DNA from: Amorphus coralli DSM 19760 | Lineage (GTDB): Bacteria > Pseudomonadota > Alphaproteobacteria > Rhizobiales > Amorphaceae | Assembly: GCF_000374525.1 (NCBI RefSeq) | Contig: NZ_KB894572.1 | Location: 310,001-374,000, forward strand | Direction of reading: 5' to 3' | DNA: 64,000 bases | Shown: positions 60,932 to 64,000 of the stretch, piece after piece | Layout: every line of letters starts with the position of its first letter | Position numbering within the stretch: the stretch's first letter is position 1 | Notes under the pieces: generated by a model | The model's input: the letters and a program-made list of their open reading frames with translations, nothing else | Told to the model about the DNA's origin: nothing | The model's database searches: none | Made by a program: the position numbers and the translations under genes

Positions 60932-63900
60932 TCATGCGACGCTTTCCGGAGTGCGGAACTGCGTCTGGACCAGATGCGCTTTGTGCAGGTCGGTGCCGAC
61001 GAGCTTGGCCAGCGAGAAGTCCGCGGCGTAGGCGTTGACCCTGCGCAGCGAGGCGCGGGAGAAATCGGCTTTGCGCAGCTGGGCGCCCATGAGGTCCGCG
61101 CCGAAAAAATCGCTCTCGCGGAAATCGGCGCGCATCAGCAGCGAATCGCGCAGCGAGGCCAGCCGGAAATCGGCGTGCCGGACGCTGGACATCATGAAGT
61201 TGCAGGCGCGCAGGTCGGCGCGCAGAAAGCAGCTTCCGGTCAGGTCGGCCGTCATCCAGCTCGACTTGACCGCATGGACGCCGAGGAACCGCGCCCGCTT
61301 CATCGACGGGTCGCCGATGAAGCCGCTCTCGGCGATGCTGGCCTTGTCGAACACGGCGTCGTCGAGCGGCAGCTTGATGAAGCCCACCTTGTGCAGCTTG
61401 GCGTGCTTGAAGCGCACGCCGACGGCGCTGCCTTCCAGGAACGACGTCTTGGTCAGGCGGGCCTTCTTGAAGCGTGCCCGGTCGAAGCTGCACCGCATGA
61501 AGGTGCATTCGGTGAGCGCGGCGCCGTCGAACCGGACACCCTCGAACCCCTGGTTCGCCACCACCCAACGGATCATCACCGCCTTCTCGAAGCTGGCCCC
61601 GTCGAGGCTGGCGAGCATCAGGTTCGGCCGCTCGATACGCGCGTGGGTGAAGCGCGCGCGGTCGAGCCGCGCGGACGCGAGATTGACGTCCACGAGCTCG
61701 GCATGGTCCAGGATCGCGCCGGTCAGGTCGGCACCGGCGAACGCCGCGTCATGCGCCTTCACGCCGCTGAGATTGGCGCCGGCAAGGTTGGCGCCCTCCA
61801 GCATCGTACCGGAAAGGTCGGCGCCGGAGAGGTCGGCACCGGCGAGATCGGCACCCGCGAGATCGCGGCCGGCGAGATGATCCTTGCCGATCTCGTTCAG
61901 GATGAGCGCGCCGAGCCGCTTGGCCGCCACGGGGGCGAGCGCCGGCATCGGCTCGGTCGGTTCGAGGCTGACCAGGCGCGCCTTGCGGTTGCCGTCGATC
62001 ACCGACGGTTCCATCAGGTCGAACATCGCCTCGAACTCACGCACCATGGCGTCGGGATCCGTGGGGGCCCGTGTGCCCGCGTGGTCGGCAATCGCGGAGA
62101 GGAGCGCATCGAACCCCTCGCCGGGGGTTTCGGTCCGCAGGATCGGCATCATCTCCGCGAGCCTGGCCTCCGAGGCGGCCAGCGTTTCCCGGGCGCTGGC
62201 CACCTGGTCGGCGTCCAGACCTTCCGCCTCCATCCGGGCGAACTGGTCGGCGAGCTTCTCGGGGGCGATGATCGCGCGCGCCTCCGTCAACATCTCCGAA
62301 AGCCCGGCGCTCTCCATGCGGCCGGCGGCTTCGCGGATCTCCTTGCGGGCGGAGAAGAAGGGCCGTGCTTCCGGCAGGTCGAGCGCCCGGGCCCTGGCCC
62401 GCTCGAACTGTTCCTCCGGCGGGCCGGCGTGCATGGCCGGATCGTCGAAGACCGCGCCGGTAACCACGTCCCTGGCGGACGCCATGGCAGCGTGCACCTC
62501 GGCCTGTTGTTCCGGCGAACGCTCCGCCAGGGTCGGCATCTGCTCGAGCAACGCGTCGAGCTGCGACAGCACGCCGGCGCGGTCGGGCTCCTGGATGTCT
62601 ATCTGGCCGAGGGCACCGGCATAGGCCGGGTCGGCCTTCGTGTCGGGTGCGATGTCGTAGAGGCTGGGAAGGGCGTCCAGGCTCGCCATGCCGCTCTTGG
62701 CGATCATGTCCTTCCGGAGCTCTTCCATCTCCACCATGACGGTATCGGCGAACTTCTTCTGCTCGGCGAGATCGTCGAGGAGCTCCGCGAAGTCGGCTTC
62801 GCCCCGCTCCATCTCCTCTTTCGTCGGCACCGCGATGGGCGGGATCTTCGGCATCGGCAGGGTCGGCACCAGCGCTGCTGGCAAGCCCTGGCTCTCGTGC
62901 TGCTTGCGGATCTGGAAGGCCTGGGCGTCGGAAAACGCCTTCATGTGGCGCTCGAAGGACTCCAGCTTGCGCTGGCGCCGCGCCGCCTTCACCGCCGGGT
63001 CGATCGCCGGCGAGAGCTGATAGTCGGACAGAAGATGCCGGGCCTTGGTCTTCGGATCGCGGCGCAGCGCGTAGACCTCGGAATAGTGCTCGGCGGGGCG
63101 CGGCGGATCGCTCATCCGCTCGTACGCAATCATCACGTCGGCGATGTCGTCGCCCTCGATGTCCTCGACCTGGATCGAGCCGCGGAAGGCAACGAGGCCC
63201 TTGTTGACGGAGCCGAAGATCCAGACCGTGTCGAGCTTCATCGTGAGCTCGCGCAGCCCGGCGGGCTCGGACGTCTTGTTGACGAAGGCGCGGGCGCGGA
63301 TGCCGGGCAGGCGCGAGCGCACCTTCGGATGGCTCGACGACATGCCGGCGACCCGGATTTCCTCGTCGCCAGCCCAGAACCCGTCGAGCTGCTGGTCGGC
63401 CGGCGCGGTCAGAAAGTAGCGGGTGTCGAAGTCGGCCGGATAGCCCGGGAAGTGGGTCTTCATGTAGGCGCGGTCATAGGTGCCGAGATAGCGCTTGCGC
63501 CAGGGTGCGTCCGGCGGGTAGGGGCCGAACCACGCCGGCGGCGGCGCGTCCTCGATATGCAGGATCGGATTGTTCGGATCCTCCAGGTTCGGGAGCGACG
63601 CCTTGTGCCCCGCCTCGAACAGGTGGCGGGCGCCGGCCCCGCGGCCGAGCGGATTCGCGGCCACACCCTCGCCGCCATAGGCGCGCTGGGGGGTGAGCGG
63701 CATCGTGTTGAACTTGAGCGGATCCGAGAAGACCGGCCCGTGATTGCCGCGCACCCAGGTCCGGTTGCCAATCACCAGCAGGCGCTTGGATACGGGTCCC
63801 ACGGAGACGGAGACCGTCATCCGGTCCACGGGGTGACCGTCCGGCGGAATGGCGCTGCCGCCGACGATGAGCTCGCCGTTCGGCTTGGGCGCGCCGAGGT

Positions 63901-64000
63901 CGAGGATCGAGCCGGGGGGAAGCTGCTCGGCCGCCATCGGCCAGAGCCCCATCTCCATCAGGAGATAGTCGGGCTCCAGCAGGTCGAAGAGGCCGAGCGC
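60932..64000 (-). CDS. DUF2169 plus pentapeptide-repeat protein, copy 2 (partial)
   Basis: At least 1022 residues, N-terminus beyond the right edge; the frame is open to the last base. It matches copy 1 (54040-57192) throughout: LGAPKPNGELIVGGSAIPPD, ADFDTRYFLTAPADQQLDGF, the charged middle with PTKEEMERGEADFAELLDDL, and C-terminal pentapeptide repeats from HLAGRDLAGADLAGADL. By comparison only about 30 residues are missing. Likely adaptor-chaperone for the second alpha/beta/gamma trio, which follows at once. Confidence 0.88.
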   Translation of the reverse strand, partial: ALGLFDLLEPDYLLMEMGLWPMAAEQLPPGSILDLGAPKPNGELIVGGSAIPPDGHPVDRMTVSVSVGPVSKRLLVIGNRTWVRGNHGPVFSDPLKFNTMPLTPQRAYGGEGVAANPLGRGAGARHLFEAGHKASLPNLEDPNNPILHIEDAPPPAWFGPYPPDAPWRKRYLGTYDRAYMKTHFPGYPADFDTRYFLTAPADQQLDGFWAGDEEIRVAGMSSSHPKVRSRLPGIRARAFVNKTSEPAGLRELTMKLDTVWIFGSVNKGLVAFRGSIQVEDIEGDDIADVMIAYERMSDPPRPAEHYSEVYALRRDPKTKARHLLSDYQLSPAIDPAVKAARRQRKLESFERHMKAFSDAQAFQIRKQHESQGLPAALVPTLPMPKIPPIAVPTKEEMERGEADFAELLDDLAEQKKFADTVMVEMEELRKDMIAKSGMASLDALPSLYDIAPDTKADPAYAGALGQIDIQEPDRAGVLSQLDALLEQMPTLAERSPEQQAEVHAAMASARDVVTGAVFDDPAMHAGPPEEQFERARARALDLPEARPFFSARKEIREAAGRMESAGLSEMLTEARAIIAPEKLADQFARMEAEGLDADQVASARETLAASEARLAEMMPILRTETPGEGFDALLSAIADHAGTRAPTDPDAMVREFEAMFDLMEPSVIDGNRKARLVSLEPTEPMPALAPVAAKRLGALILNEIGKDHLAGRDLAGADLAGADLSGADLSGTMLEGANLAGANLSGVKAHDAAFAGADLTGAILDHAELVDVNLASARLDRARFTHARIERPNLMLASLDGASFEKAVMIRWVVANQGFEGVRFDGAALTECTFMRCSFDRARFKKARLTKTSFLEGSAVGVRFKHAKLHKVGFIKLPLDDAVFDKASIAESGFIGDPSMKRARFLGVHAVKSSWMTADLTGSCFLRADLRACNFMMSSVRHADFRLASLRDSLLMRADFRESDFFGADLMGAQLRKADFSRASLRRVNAYAADFSLAKLVGTDLHKAHLVQTQFRTPESVA

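Overview
The window is GC-rich, densely coded alphaproteobacterial chromosome. Several gene neighbourhoods point to the order Hyphomicrobiales (Rhizobiales): a PetP/PetR-type regulator pair beside ilvE, purE-purK next to DUF465 (YdcH) proteins and an rpsU with a GTG start, a glg glycogen operon, and rhizobial-type palindromic intergenic repeats. I cannot name genus or species. I saw no rRNA, tRNA, CRISPR array, insertion sequence or prophage.

Layout. 1-3.6 kb: a sensor kinase cut by the window edge, an OmpR-type regulator and a MarR-type regulator (petR/petP-like), divergent from ilvE. 3.7-7.6 kb: a TPR lipoprotein, rpsU, purEK and two DUF465 small proteins. 7.8-11.7 kb: a TauE/SafE permease, propionyl-CoA synthetase and an SDR oxidoreductase. 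11.8-16.4 kb: a CHASE2 adenylate cyclase and a TPR/beta-barrel outer-membrane protein, divergent from a secreted FecR-domain protein; a perfect TGTGA-N6-TCACA (CRP-type) palindrome lies in the shared promoter region. 16.6-18.2 kb: a thiolase followed by a cluster of palindromic repeats. 18.2-28 kb: glycogen operon glgP-glgC-glgA-glgX::malQ, with debranching enzyme and amylomaltase fused and no glgB in the window. 28-31.9 kb: a periplasmic histidine phosphatase, a 61-residue orphan, a TetR regulator with an MFS exporter, and a DUF4189 protein. 32-41.2 kb: uptake and catabolism genes: a MarR regulator with tctCBA, a divergent sulfatase, arfB, and a nitrate/sulfonate-type ABC transporter.

41.3-64 kb is a type VI secretion (T6SS) accessory island: clpV (tssH), hcp (tssD), a short vgrG (tssI), and then a long minus-strand operon of about 17 kb running in from beyond the right edge. 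That operon has DUF2169/pentapeptide-repeat adaptor-like proteins (two paralogues), another pentapeptide-repeat protein, a PAAR-like protein, a DUF3540 protein, a TPR/glycosyltransferase-like protein and a lipoprotein with a degenerate copper-chaperone-like fold.

The most novel element is a set of six proteins I cannot assign to a named family. They form three paralogous types (called here alpha, beta and gamma), each present twice in the same order gamma-beta-alpha, and all share an N-terminal LRLGxY...DGxxxMT module. The neighbouring VgrG ends just where its C-terminal beta-helix would normally start. My inference is that the alpha/beta/gamma trio builds a beta-rich, possibly heterotrimeric, spike extension or cargo complex for this T6SS. 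Core T6SS sheath, baseplate and membrane-complex genes are not in the window.
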